Part shown: positions 7,955 through 15,513 of the stretch, piece after piece | Position numbering within the stretch: position 1 is the first letter of the stretch | Layout of the letters: each line of letters opens with the position of its first letter | NCBI RefSeq assembly: GCF_051233475.1 | Contig: NZ_JBKFGH010000016.1 | Location: 62,001-126,000, forward strand | Source: Bacillus_BU sp051233475 | GTDB taxonomy: Bacteria; Bacillota; Bacilli; Bacillales; Cytobacillaceae | Length of the DNA: 64,000 nt | Direction: 5' to 3' | Made by a program: the position numbers and the translations under genes | The notes under the pieces: generated by a model | The model's input: only the letters and a program-made list of their open reading frames with translations | Told to the model about the DNA's origin: nothing | Databases searched by the model: none

Positions 7955-8437
7955 TTAATAACTAAAACGAACAATTCCATACAGGGCATCAAGAACGGTT
8001 TCTGCTTCCTGTTCCTTTCCGTGCGGGATTGGAACTTGGAATTCAGCAATCGTTTCAGTTTCTCCTGCGGAAAATTCTATTTTAAAAAGGATGCAGGCCG
8101 GGCTTTCTGAGATTATTTCTAATTGTTTAAAATAGGCAAAGCGATTCCAACTATAAAAAATGACATCACCAATTAATACTCCGTCAGGACAAATATAAAC
8201 CTCCTTTACATCAGTTAATTTCTTTTTGTACCATGATAACGCACTGCCCCTGCCTTGAAAGGAGGCAAAATTAATCGTACCATCGTACTGCCAATGGGCT
8301 AAAAAAGATTTATCACCACTAAGGATTTTTTTTCGTACCGAGTTTGTTTTTTGTTTAGTAAACCAAAAAAGAGAATAAATTGTAATTCCGATTAACAAAA
8401 TGATTCCAATTAAAAAAGGGAGATAAAAACTCATCAT
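7955..8437 (-). CDS. Hypothetical membrane-anchored protein, 160 aa
   Basis: I do not recognise this family. It has one N-terminal membrane helix (about residues 5-26: LPFLIGIILLIGITIYSLFWF), a short basic linker, and a soluble domain of about 120 residues rich in beta-prone aromatic sequence (HWQYDGTINF, VYICPDGVLIGDVIFYSWNRF, ACILFKIEF). The topology suggests a cytoplasmic domain held to the membrane. GGGCGG precedes tandem ATG codons at 8437 and 8434; either may start. It is single-gene, facing ppnP. Confidence 0.65.
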   Translation of the reverse strand: MMSFYLPFLIGIILLIGITIYSLFWFTKQKTNSVRKKILSGDKSFLAHWQYDGTINFASFQGRGSALSWYKKKLTDVKEVYICPDGVLIGDVIFYSWNRFAYFKQLEIISESPACILFKIEFSAGETETIAEFQVPIPHGKEQEAETVLDALYGIVRFSY

Positions 8438-8606
8438 TTACACCGCCCTTCATCTTAATAGTCATTATTTATCATATTTGTAACTCTATTGTTTCATGCC
8501 ACTATCCCTTTTTAGAAAATAATTTCGGATCGCATTATTAATGTTGCGAGAAACGGAATATGATATGTTTTCCTCATTACTTTGACTATTTTTGATGATC
8601 AAACAC

Positions 8607-8634
8607 TTAACAAATGGTGTAATTAAGGTATAAT
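8607..8634 (+). promoter_or_regulatory. Sigma-A promoter for the YebC-type gene
   Basis: TTAACA (8607-8612), 16-base spacer, TATAAT (8629-8634), about 60 bases before the start codon. Confidence 0.6.
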
Positions 8635-8695
8635 ATTATCTAGTGTCATATTTATCAAAGTAGTGTAGATTCAAAGTTGAAAGTGAGTGTTCATT

Positions 8696-9415
8696 ATGGG
8701 CCGTAAATGGAATAATATTAAGGACAAAAAAGCGTCAAAAGATGCCAATACAAGTCGTATCTATGCAAAGTTTGGCGTTGAAATTTATGTAGCTGCAAAA
8801 CAAGGCGAACCAAATCCTGAAGCTAACCAGGCACTAAAATTTGTTCTGGAACGTGCAAAAACATACAATGTACCAAAGCACATTATTGATCGTGCGATTG
8901 ATAAAGCAAAAGGAGGTTCTGAGGAAAACTACTCTGAACTTCGCTACGAAGGCTTTGGGCCAAATGGATCAATGGTTATCGTGGATGCTTTAACAAATAA
9001 TGTAAATCGGACTGCTTCAGATGTTCGTGCCGCTTTTGGTAAAAACGGCGGGAACATGGGAGTAAGCGGATCTGTTGCCTATATGTTTGATGCAACAGCT
9101 GTTATCGGTCTTGAAGGAAAAACAGCAGATGATGTACTTGAAATATTAATGGAATCCGATATAGATGTACGGGACATCATCGAAGAAGATGAAGCGGTAA
9201 TCGTTTATGCTGAGCCAGAACAATTCCATGCTGTACAGGAAGCATTAAAAAATGCTGGCGTTACGGAATTTTCGGTTGCTGAGCTTACGATGCTAGCACA
9301 AAATGATGTAACTCTTCCTGAAGATGCACAAGCAAAATTCGAGAAAATGATCGATGCATTGGAAGACTTAGATGACGTTCAACGTGTATATCACAATGTT
9401 GACCTAGGTGAATAA
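8696..9415 (+). CDS. YebC/PmpR family regulator (YeeI-like)
   Basis: A 239-residue member of the YebC/TACO1 family. The family has been described both as DNA-binding regulators (PmpR) and as factors that help ribosomes pass difficult stretches such as proline runs. Visible blocks are MGRKWNNIKDKKASKDANTS at the N-terminus, RAIDKAKGG, EGFGPNGSMVIVDALTNNVNRT and FGKNGGNMGVSGSVAYMF. The MGRKW start and length match the shorter Bacillus YeeI branch rather than E. coli YebC. ATG 8696 is used with GTGAGTG just upstream; an in-frame GTG at 8687 is less likely. It is single-gene with promoter and terminator. Confidence 0.93.
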   Translation: MGRKWNNIKDKKASKDANTSRIYAKFGVEIYVAAKQGEPNPEANQALKFVLERAKTYNVPKHIIDRAIDKAKGGSEENYSELRYEGFGPNGSMVIVDALTNNVNRTASDVRAAFGKNGGNMGVSGSVAYMFDATAVIGLEGKTADDVLEILMESDIDVRDIIEEDEAVIVYAEPEQFHAVQEALKNAGVTEFSVAELTMLAQNDVTLPEDAQAKFEKMIDALEDLDDVQRVYHNVDLGE

Positions 9416-9428
9416 TACATAAAGAAGA

Positions 9429-9468
9429 AGACCATGGAGCTTTTTTAAGCGCTATGGTCTCTTTTTTT
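9429..9468 (+). terminator. Terminator of the YebC-type gene
   Basis: AGACCATGG and CTATGGTCT arms with a T7 tail. Confidence 0.8.
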
Positions 9469-9552
9469 GGAAAAAGCAGAACGTAAAAGCCTTTGTAATC
9501 TAATTTGCGTTAATTTTTTTTTGCAAAATTACGTAAATTTTTAAAAAATAGA

Positions 9553-9581
9553 TTGACGAAGTCACAAAACTGTCATATATT
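9553..9581 (+). promoter_or_regulatory. Sigma-A promoter for the 46-residue gene
   Basis: TTGACG (9553-9558), 17-base spacer, TATATT (9576-9581). Confidence 0.6.
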
Positions 9582-9632
9582 AATATTAAATTAAATACAT
9601 TGTTATATAACAGTTGAAGAGGAGGAAACAAA

Positions 9633-9773
9633 ATGGAAATTTATCGTGAGGCATATGAGAATTACAAAACAGCTTGTGAAAATTATGGAATGGAGTCAAT
9701 GACGTTTAATCATTTTATTAAGCATTTAACCAATGAACAATTACATGAACTGAGTAAACAATCTACTTTTTAA
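9633..9773 (+). CDS. Small hypothetical protein, 46 aa
   Basis: An ATG at 9633 follows a strong GAAGAGGAGG site and a good promoter, and the frame closes at TAA 9771-9773 just before a terminator. This complete single-gene unit makes it credible despite its length. The peptide begins MEIYREAYENYK, is charged and helix-prone, has one Cys, and ends ELSKQSTF. There is no membrane segment. I do not recognise the family. Confidence 0.65.
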   Translation: MEIYREAYENYKTACENYGMESMTFNHFIKHLTNEQLHELSKQSTF

Positions 9774-9815
9774 GGATGTGATTATTACGGAATCTCATGT
9801 GGAACTCAAACCTTA

Positions 9816-9856
9816 AAACCCTGCCGGTAAGAAACTCAAACTTGGCAGGGTTTTTT
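9816..9856 (+). terminator. Terminator of the 46-residue gene
   Basis: AAACCCTGCC / GGCAGGGTTT stem followed by T residues. Confidence 0.85.
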
Positions 9857-9959
9857 GTGCGTTAGAAAACAGCGGAAGTTTCTTTTCGAACACTGGGAGC
9901 TTGTCTATAACAAGCTAGCTTACGCCGAATATGATGTATTAAAAAGGCAGGTGAGAGAA

Positions 9960-10757
9960 ATGTATATGGTTGGATTTTATTCACCAAAAGCAAAATCAGG
10001 GGTAACTGAACTTTCTCTGTCGATCTTTAACTGGCTGAAACAGAACACAAACTTAACAGCTGCATTTATTTCGTATGGGACACTAGAAAAAGAAGAAATC
10101 TCGAAAGAGTTGATACATGAGTTCTCAAAATTATCGATAACCGAGCAAAAGCGAAAAATTAAAAGGATGAAGATGGATTACAACATTATTATTTACGATG
10201 CCTCTAGTCAGCTTTCCGAGGGTGTCCTGAAGCTATTGCCGATTGTCGACCGACTTTACGTTGTGGGTGAAGAGCACAAAGAATTTGCAGTAAAGCTTCA
10301 TCAAATCATTCAATTTAATAAAATATTTGATAAAAGCGTGAAAAATTTTATTAAACATTTAAAAGGAAATAAAACGTTTATTATTCGCGAAAATAAGGAA
10401 GACCGGATTATTGGGTTTAATCATTCAAAAAAAGGAACAAATGATATTGGCCAAATGGTCTATACAGATTATATCACGCACTATCTTGAGGAAAAATTTA
10501 TTGAAAAAAATGAAAAAATCTATAAAAAAATTAAAAAAATTCCATTAGAGGAACTGGACATAGGCTTGTATAATCTAGGTATTGATTTCGAGAAAGCCCT
10601 GCTATTTCAAAAATACATTATCGTTCGCGGCGCGTTAGGGCAGACTTATGTTGAAGCGCTTGAAAACCTCTTTCCCCTCTTAATTAATTCCTCCTATGAT
10701 GAACTTTTGGAGAAATTCCAAAGTGAAATTTCCTTTATAACTAAATTTAATAAATAG
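9960..10757 (+). CDS. ParA/MinD-like P-loop protein, divergent, 265 aa
   Basis: The N-terminus MYMVGFYSPKAKSGVTELSL resembles the deviant Walker A of ParA/MinD proteins (xKGGxGKT type), but the glycines are replaced and only a KSG-like core remains. The body has the alternating strand pattern of that fold (TAAFISYG, YNIIIYDASS, DRLYVVGEEH) and then a Lys-rich helical C-terminal half. The start ATG 9960 has AGGCAGGTGAG upstream; the frame is open back to 9855, but that part overlaps a terminator and lacks a ribosome site. A similar fold in tyrosine-kinase or septum-site ATPases is possible. Nucleotide binding is uncertain. Confidence 0.55.
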   Translation: MYMVGFYSPKAKSGVTELSLSIFNWLKQNTNLTAAFISYGTLEKEEISKELIHEFSKLSITEQKRKIKRMKMDYNIIIYDASSQLSEGVLKLLPIVDRLYVVGEEHKEFAVKLHQIIQFNKIFDKSVKNFIKHLKGNKTFIIRENKEDRIIGFNHSKKGTNDIGQMVYTDYITHYLEEKFIEKNEKIYKKIKKIPLEELDIGLYNLGIDFEKALLFQKYIIVRGALGQTYVEALENLFPLLINSSYDELLEKFQSEISFITKFNK

Positions 10758-10843
10758 AGATATAGATTGAAGCGTTTCCCTTTATAGACGGGTTCATTTG
10801 TGGTAAAAATCATAATATATAAAGTAATAAGGAGAAATAGCAA

Positions 10844-11455
10844 TTGAGCCATTGGAATAATCGCTTTCAATCAGAACACTATGTTTATGGAACGAAACCA
10901 AATGAATTTTTGCAAGATGTGATCGAAAAAGTTACATTAACAGGTAATGTATTGGCAATCGCAGAAGGGGAAGGACGTAATGCCGTTTATTTAGCTGAGC
11001 AAGGGCTGAATGTGACAGCCTGGGACTATGCAGAATCAGGCCTTGCAAAAACTAAAAAGCTTGCAGAAAGCCGCGGCGTTTCGGTAAAAACTGAATTGGT
11101 AGACTTAAATGATGTGAACTGGAAGCCGGAGCAATGGGATCATCTTACTTGTATATTTGGACACTTCCCAACACCATTAAGACAGAAAACACTTCTTGGT
11201 GTAAAAGATGCGATAAAGCCTGGCGGATATTTTGTTACGGAAGTCTATTCGATTCATCAGCTTCCTTATCAAAGCGGAGGCCCAAAAGAAATGGATTTTC
11301 TATATCGTCCTGAGGAATTTTTACAAACCTTTTCAGATTGGCGAATTGTTCACTTTTTCATGGGTGAAACGGTTCGGCATGAAGGAGAACTTCATAATGG
11401 TTTGTGTCATGTCATCCAATTTGTCGGACAAAAGCCAGAAAATGAACCGGAATAA
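10844..11455 (+). CDS. Class I SAM-dependent methyltransferase (TehB/TPMT-like)
   Basis: A 203-residue protein. Motif I, normally LDLGCGEGRNA, appears as AIAEGEGRNAVYLAEQG; it is followed by VTAWDYAESGLAKTKKLA (motif II), VDLNDVNW, and the post-motif LKPGG equivalent IKPGGYFVTEVYS. This arrangement matches small thiopurine/tellurite-type methyltransferases. The TTG start at 10844 has AAGGAG nearby. It acts in the cytosol; the acceptor is unknown. It shares a terminator with the convergent coat-protein genes. Confidence 0.8.
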   Translation: MSHWNNRFQSEHYVYGTKPNEFLQDVIEKVTLTGNVLAIAEGEGRNAVYLAEQGLNVTAWDYAESGLAKTKKLAESRGVSVKTELVDLNDVNWKPEQWDHLTCIFGHFPTPLRQKTLLGVKDAIKPGGYFVTEVYSIHQLPYQSGGPKEMDFLYRPEEFLQTFSDWRIVHFFMGETVRHEGELHNGLCHVIQFVGQKPENEPE

Positions 11456-11472
11456 AGTACTACTGAAAAAAA

Positions 11473-11516
11473 TAAAACAGTCCTCAATCCAAAGCGAATT
11501 GGCTTGAGGACTGTTT
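11473..11516. terminator. Bidirectional terminator
   Basis: A 14-bp perfect stem (AAAACAGTCCTCAA / TTGAGGACTGTTTT) between convergent genes, with A and T tracts on its two sides. Confidence 0.85.
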
Positions 11517-11815
11517 TATTTTTGAGCAAGGTTAAGCGCTGTATCGGCGGCCGTTAAATCAACATTTAATTGTTCGCTCAGTTCATGTGGATGGTAATAT
11601 CCTTTTGCGATCATGAAATTGGTTATTCTCTCATGTGTTTCAACTGCCGCTTTTAGCTGCTCCCTTAAAGCCATTCTTAGTTCCGGTGTGGCTGTTTCGG
11701 TTATTGCAGCAGCATAATTTCTAATTCCTGATTTTGCTGAAATTAAGAAATCAGTAGCGATTACTTGATCAGTCATACCGCCCATTCCAGTAAGGTTTTG
11801 GATTAGTTGATTCAT
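11516..11815 (-). CDS. CotF-family spore coat protein, 99 aa
   Basis: A four-helix ferritin-like coat protein of the CotF group. Segments shared with the copy at 12568 are ATDFLISAKSGIRNYAAAITETATPELR and the closing HPHELSEQLNVDL, which I read as the family core. It would be made in the mother cell and assembled in the spore coat. It overlaps the upstream 68-residue gene by 4 bases (ATGA), so the two are coupled. The same two-gene arrangement is found in the opposite direction at 12344-12927. Confidence 0.82.
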   Translation of the reverse strand: MNQLIQNLTGMGGMTDQVIATDFLISAKSGIRNYAAAITETATPELRMALREQLKAAVETHERITNFMIAKGYYHPHELSEQLNVDLTAADTALNLAQK

Positions 11816-12018
11816 TGTTGGTCCTCCCGCTTTGTTAAAAACTGTTGCAGCTGATGTATATGGGCCGTACCCGTTGCGACATCATTTTCTAGGATGGCTT
11901 TTAGCTCTTCGTCCTGTGCCAACGCACTCATAGTGGTGGATTTGGTTAAACAAATGTTTTTAAATGATAACAATTCGTGAATTTCAAGAGTTTCATGCAA
12001 AGCTAAATACTTGATCAT
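11812..12018 (-). CDS. Spore coat protein-like partner (YraG type), 68 aa
   Basis: A small helical protein with ALHETLEIHELLSFKNICLTKS, closely matched by FHETVDTHEILNFKTVCLLRS in the plus-strand gene at 12344. In B. subtilis similar short proteins stand next to CotF-like genes in the yra region. The His and Glu residues spaced along the first helix (HETLEIHE) are conserved between the two copies. AAAGGAGTGGTG precedes the start. It is first in a two-gene unit with the CotF-like gene. Confidence 0.78.
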   Translation of the reverse strand: MIKYLALHETLEIHELLSFKNICLTKSTTMSALAQDEELKAILENDVATGTAHIHQLQQFLTKREDQQ

Positions 12019-12116
12019 ATCACCACTCCTTTTACTTGGTTTGCTTTCTTATAATTACAAAGTCTCGACCCGATTATTCATCTATTAAGCTAGATTTGAT
12101 GGCTAATAAACCTGAA

Positions 12117-12246
12117 TGTTGATTTCCGCTACAGGCGCTCGCTTTCCGCGGGCGATCCGGGAGCCTCCTCGACGCTTGCGCGTCTGCGGGGTCTCCCGTG
12201 ATCAGCTTCTCCCGCAGGAGTCTCCCGCCTTCCGCTCCAATCAACA
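12117..12246. repeat. Type B repeat copy 2
   Basis: 130 bases from TGTTGATTTCCGCTACAGG to TTCCGCTCCAATCAACA, with a central GAGCCTCCTCGACGC. It separates the two divergent coat-protein modules and fills the gap 12019-12343; otherwise that gap holds only AT-rich promoter DNA. Confidence 0.8.
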
Positions 12247-12343
12247 CCGTTAAAAACAATAACGAACTTTAACAAGCGTGATAAATAGAAATAATATATT
12301 TGGAAAAAATACCTTTGTCAGTACTTAAGCGGAGGTGTTTTTA

Positions 12344-12553
12344 GTGAATAAGGAGACATTAGCATTTCATGAGACGGTTGATACACATGAAATTCTTAAT
12401 TTTAAAACGGTTTGTTTACTTAGATCTAAATTAATACAAGGGTTATGCTTTGATAATGAGTTGAAAAAACTTATGGAAAAGGACGTACAGCAATCAATTC
12501 AAGATATTCACGAACTTATTAGTCTGTATCAACAGAGTCAAATCTTACACTAA
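12344..12553 (+). CDS. Spore coat protein-like partner (YraG type), 69 aa
   Basis: Paralogue of the minus-strand gene 12018-11812: it shares the FHETVDTHEILNF core and the Asp/Ile-rich C-terminal helix (DVQQSIQDIHEL). GTG 12344 is chosen because GGAGG at 12331-12335 is eight bases away; an in-frame GTG at 12335 overlaps the ribosome site. It lies 14 bases before the CotF-like gene and 400 bases before adhB, forming a three-gene unit like the B. subtilis yra-adhB cluster. The role in the coat is inferred from the neighbours. Confidence 0.76.
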   Translation: MNKETLAFHETVDTHEILNFKTVCLLRSKLIQGLCFDNELKKLMEKDVQQSIQDIHELISLYQQSQILH

Positions 12554-12567
12554 ATGGAGGTGGGAAA

Positions 12568-12927
12568 ATGCAAGATTACTTAGATCCGCGAAATGCGGAG
12601 GGAATGCCAAATTTAGCTGATTCTGCTTTTGCGATGGACTTTTTATTGGCAGTAAAGAACGGGATTAAGAATTACAGTTTTGCAATTACGGAAACGGCCA
12701 GTCCTGAGCTGAGGCGGGTTTTGTATAAACAGATGGAAGCGGCTATGGATTTACACGCAGAAATTTCAGACCTGATGATAAAAAAAGAATGGCTTCATCC
12801 ATATGATTTTAAAAAACAATTCCCAGTAGACTTAAAGTCTGCAGAGACTGCTGTTCAAATTGCACAATTGAATCTATACCCTATAGATACAGACAGACAA
12901 GGAATGTTTGCCACACCAAATCAATAA
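12568..12927 (+). CDS. CotF-family spore coat protein, 119 aa
   Basis: CotF-type helical coat protein: AMDFLLAVKNGIKNYSFAITETASPELR, then MEAAMDLHAEISDLMIKKEWLHPYD and a C-terminal hydrophilic tail ending GMFATPNQ. AATGGAGGTGGG gives an excellent ribosome site. It is the second gene of the unit that continues with the zinc dehydrogenase 17 bases later. It is about 20 residues longer than the copy at 11815-11516, mostly at both ends. Confidence 0.83.
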   Translation: MQDYLDPRNAEGMPNLADSAFAMDFLLAVKNGIKNYSFAITETASPELRRVLYKQMEAAMDLHAEISDLMIKKEWLHPYDFKKQFPVDLKSAETAVQIAQLNLYPIDTDRQGMFATPNQ

Positions 12928-12944
12928 AAAGGAGGGATGGTCAA

Positions 12945-14081
12945 ATGAAAGCAGTAACGTACCAAGGGATTAAAAATGTGGAAGTAAGAGAGGTTAAAGA
13001 TCCTGAAATACAAAACCCTGAAGATATAATCATAAAAGTGACTACCTCCGCCATTTGCGGTTCTGATTTACATTTAATTCATGCGATGATTCCGGATACC
13101 CCAACAGATTTTGTTATCGGTCATGAACCGATGGGAATTGTAGAGGAGGTAGGATCGAGCGTTACTAAAGTAAAAAAAGGAGACCGTGTGATCATCCCAT
13201 TTAATGTGGCATGCGGTCACTGTTGGTATTGTCAACACGATTTGACAAGTCAATGTGATAATGGAAATCCTCATGGTGAAATTGGTGGATTCCTTGGCTA
13301 TTCTGAATTAACGGGAGGATTTGCCGGAGGGCAAGCCGAGTATCTACGGGTCCCTTATGGTAATTTTACTCCCTTTAAAATACCTGAAAGTTGTGAAGTT
13401 GAAGATGAAAAGCTGGTGCTAATTGCAGATGCCGCTGCCACAGCCTACTGGAGTGTGGACAATGCAGGGGTGAAAGCGGGTGATACTGTCATTGTTCTTG
13501 GTTGTGGGCCTGTAGGGCTATTAGCGCAAAAGTTCGCCTGGTTTAAAGGTGCAAAGAGGGTGATTGCTGTTGATTACATTGACTACCGCCTTCAGCATGC
13601 GAAAAGAACGAATCAAGTCGAGATCGTAAATTTTGAACAACATGATAACACTGGGGACTATTTAAGGGAACTTACCCAGGGCGGAGCCGATATTGTGATA
13701 GATGCTGTAGGAATGGATGGTAAGTTTACGCCGATGGAATTCCTCGCTACAGGATTAAAGCTACAAGGCGGGTCTATGGGCGCCATTGTGATAGCAAGTC
13801 AAGCTGTCCGAAAAGCTGGAACGATACAACTAACCGGTGTGTATGGCGGGAGATACAATGCATTTCCGCTAGGGGATATTTTTCAGCGCAACGTCAATCT
13901 TAAAGCGGGACAAGCGCCAGTAATACCTTATATGTCGTTCCTATATAATTTGCTTAATGAAAGAAAGATTGATATCGGAGACATTATAACGCATGTCCTT
14001 CCTTTGGACCAAGCCAAACATGGATATGAAGTCTTTGATTCAAAAACAGAGGATTGTATAAAGGTTGTTTTAAAACCATAA
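12945..14081 (+). CDS. adhB: Zinc-dependent alcohol dehydrogenase (AdhB/formaldehyde-dehydrogenase-like)
   Basis: A 378-residue medium-chain dehydrogenase. Catalytic zinc ligands lie in AICGSDLH and GHEPMG, and the structural zinc Cys set is ACGHCWYCQHDLTSQCDN. The NAD-binding Rossmann motif is VLGCGPVGLLAQ followed by an acidic residue in VIAVDY, which favours NAD. The long catalytic-domain insert is typical of the glutathione-independent formaldehyde dehydrogenase branch. Coupling to CotF-like genes mirrors B. subtilis adhB next to yraD-G and suggests expression in sporulation. AAAAGGAGGG precedes the ATG. Confidence 0.85.
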   Translation: MKAVTYQGIKNVEVREVKDPEIQNPEDIIIKVTTSAICGSDLHLIHAMIPDTPTDFVIGHEPMGIVEEVGSSVTKVKKGDRVIIPFNVACGHCWYCQHDLTSQCDNGNPHGEIGGFLGYSELTGGFAGGQAEYLRVPYGNFTPFKIPESCEVEDEKLVLIADAAATAYWSVDNAGVKAGDTVIVLGCGPVGLLAQKFAWFKGAKRVIAVDYIDYRLQHAKRTNQVEIVNFEQHDNTGDYLRELTQGGADIVIDAVGMDGKFTPMEFLATGLKLQGGSMGAIVIASQAVRKAGTIQLTGVYGGRYNAFPLGDIFQRNVNLKAGQAPVIPYMSFLYNLLNERKIDIGDIITHVLPLDQAKHGYEVFDSKTEDCIKVVLKP

Positions 14082-14089
14082 TTTCAATG

Positions 14090-14120
14090 GCACCCAGGCT
14101 TTATCTGGGTGCTCTTTTTT
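14090..14120 (+). terminator. Terminator of the coat-adhB unit
   Basis: GCACCCAG / CTGGGTGC stem followed by a T-tract. Confidence 0.85.
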
Positions 14121-14189
14121 ATAAATCATATTATAGGTGGATGCTGGGAAACATAGAAATAATATTTTGTGTATCAGGGGGTAGCGGAT

Positions 14190-15209
14190 ATGGAAATGGG
14201 TGGAAAAGGACCGAAATTGACCTCAGCAGAGATCAGTTCTCTTTGGGGGATCTATATGAATGATAGTGCAGTTAAATGTAAGTTTGGACATTTTTTAGCA
14301 AAGGCGGAAGACCAACAAATTAAACCATTAATTCAACATGCTTTAGACGTTGCTAATGGGAATTTAACGACGATAACGGAAATTTTTAATAAAGAACAAT
14401 ATCCGATCCCATATTCTTTTAAATTAAACGAAGATGTAGAGATTGATGCTCCAAGATTATATTCTGATACATATGTGTTACATTATCTTCACCTGTCTGC
14501 ACAAATTGCTTTACAAGCGTACAGTGCAAATTTGGCCTTAGCTGTTAGAGCAGATGTTTATAGTTTTTTTAATGAATGTATTTCACAATTAACTCGGTTC
14601 ATTAGAGAAATTAAGGAACTATTATTATCAAAAGGACTCTATATAAAATCACCCTACTTACCAACACCTGATCAGATCGGTTTCGTCAAAAGTCAAAGTT
14701 TTCTTACTGGTTACTTTGGTAAGAGGAGAGCTTTAACGGGAGTAGAAATCTCAAATCTATATGCAAATTACCAAAGAAATGCTTTTGGAGTAGCTACATT
14801 AATCGGGTTTAGTCAAGTAGCTCAATCAAAAGAGGTGGTGGAATATCTGATAAGGGGAAAAGAAATCGCAGGCAAGCATTGTGAAGTGTTTAGTTCCATT
14901 CTAAAAGAAGATGATATTCCTGTTCCAACAACTTGGGATACAGAAGTAACCGATTCTACAGATTATACTTTTTCGGACAAACTTATGATGTACTTTACAA
15001 CGGCTTTAATTGCTTTAAGCATTGGTTTTTATGGATCAAGCATGGCAACAAGCCCAAGAAGAGATTTGGGCAGTCATTATGAACGGTTAATGTTGGAAAT
15101 TGTAAAATACGCTGAGGATGGTGCGAATATTATGATTAATAATGGATGGTTGGAACAGCCCCCTATGGCCCTTGATCGTGATGAGTTAGCGAAGAAAAGT
15201 CATTTGTGA
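14190..15209 (+). CDS. DUF3231 protein with two tandem domains, 339 aa
   Basis: Two similar halves are visible. The first starts LTSAEISSLWGIYMNDSAVKCKFGHFLA, the second LTGVEISNLYANYQRNAFGVATLIGF; each is a helical bundle of about 160 residues related in style to the coat-type ferritin-like bundles next door. DUF3231 proteins are common in spore formers, and their role is not known. ATG 14190 is used with CAGGGGG about eight bases before it; an in-frame GTG at 14169 is upstream of that site. It is single-gene, following the coat cluster, with a very strong terminator. Confidence 0.8.
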   Translation: MEMGGKGPKLTSAEISSLWGIYMNDSAVKCKFGHFLAKAEDQQIKPLIQHALDVANGNLTTITEIFNKEQYPIPYSFKLNEDVEIDAPRLYSDTYVLHYLHLSAQIALQAYSANLALAVRADVYSFFNECISQLTRFIREIKELLLSKGLYIKSPYLPTPDQIGFVKSQSFLTGYFGKRRALTGVEISNLYANYQRNAFGVATLIGFSQVAQSKEVVEYLIRGKEIAGKHCEVFSSILKEDDIPVPTTWDTEVTDSTDYTFSDKLMMYFTTALIALSIGFYGSSMATSPRRDLGSHYERLMLEIVKYAEDGANIMINNGWLEQPPMALDRDELAKKSHL

Positions 15210-15286
15210 ATCGCATTCAGCATGTAGCTGGGAGGACCAAGGCTTGCAAAATATCCAAGGTAAAATTAACGGCTTGGGGTAATAAA

Positions 15287-15330
15287 CAGGAAGACCTCCT
15301 TCTGAGTGAAGGAGGTCTTCCTGTTATAAA
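15287..15330 (+). terminator. Terminator of the DUF3231 gene
   Basis: Perfect 16-bp stem CAGGAAGACCTCCTTC / GAAGGAGGTCTTCCTG. The rest of the gap 15210-15513 shows only a TATAAT (about 15451) likely serving helD. Confidence 0.88.
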
Positions 15331-15513
15331 ATAAAAAATGCCATATACGGGCGTTAAAAATTAAATTCTTGATTTAGTTCGTTGCTAATGATACCATTAA
15401 AAATGGTCGAAAACTATTCATTTTTGTACAATTAGAATAACTCTATAATAACATTAACACAAACAAGTGTAAATGTCAACACTTTGCTTAAATTAATTTT
15501 GGAGAGTGATAAA

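Noticed and set aside
9855..9959. N-terminal extension of the ParA-like protein
   Set aside because: It overlaps the terminator of the preceding gene and has no ribosome site; ATG 9960 has a good one.
11232..11507. 91-residue frame inside the methyltransferase gene
   Set aside because: It is an out-of-frame shadow of a clearly conserved gene and runs into the terminator.
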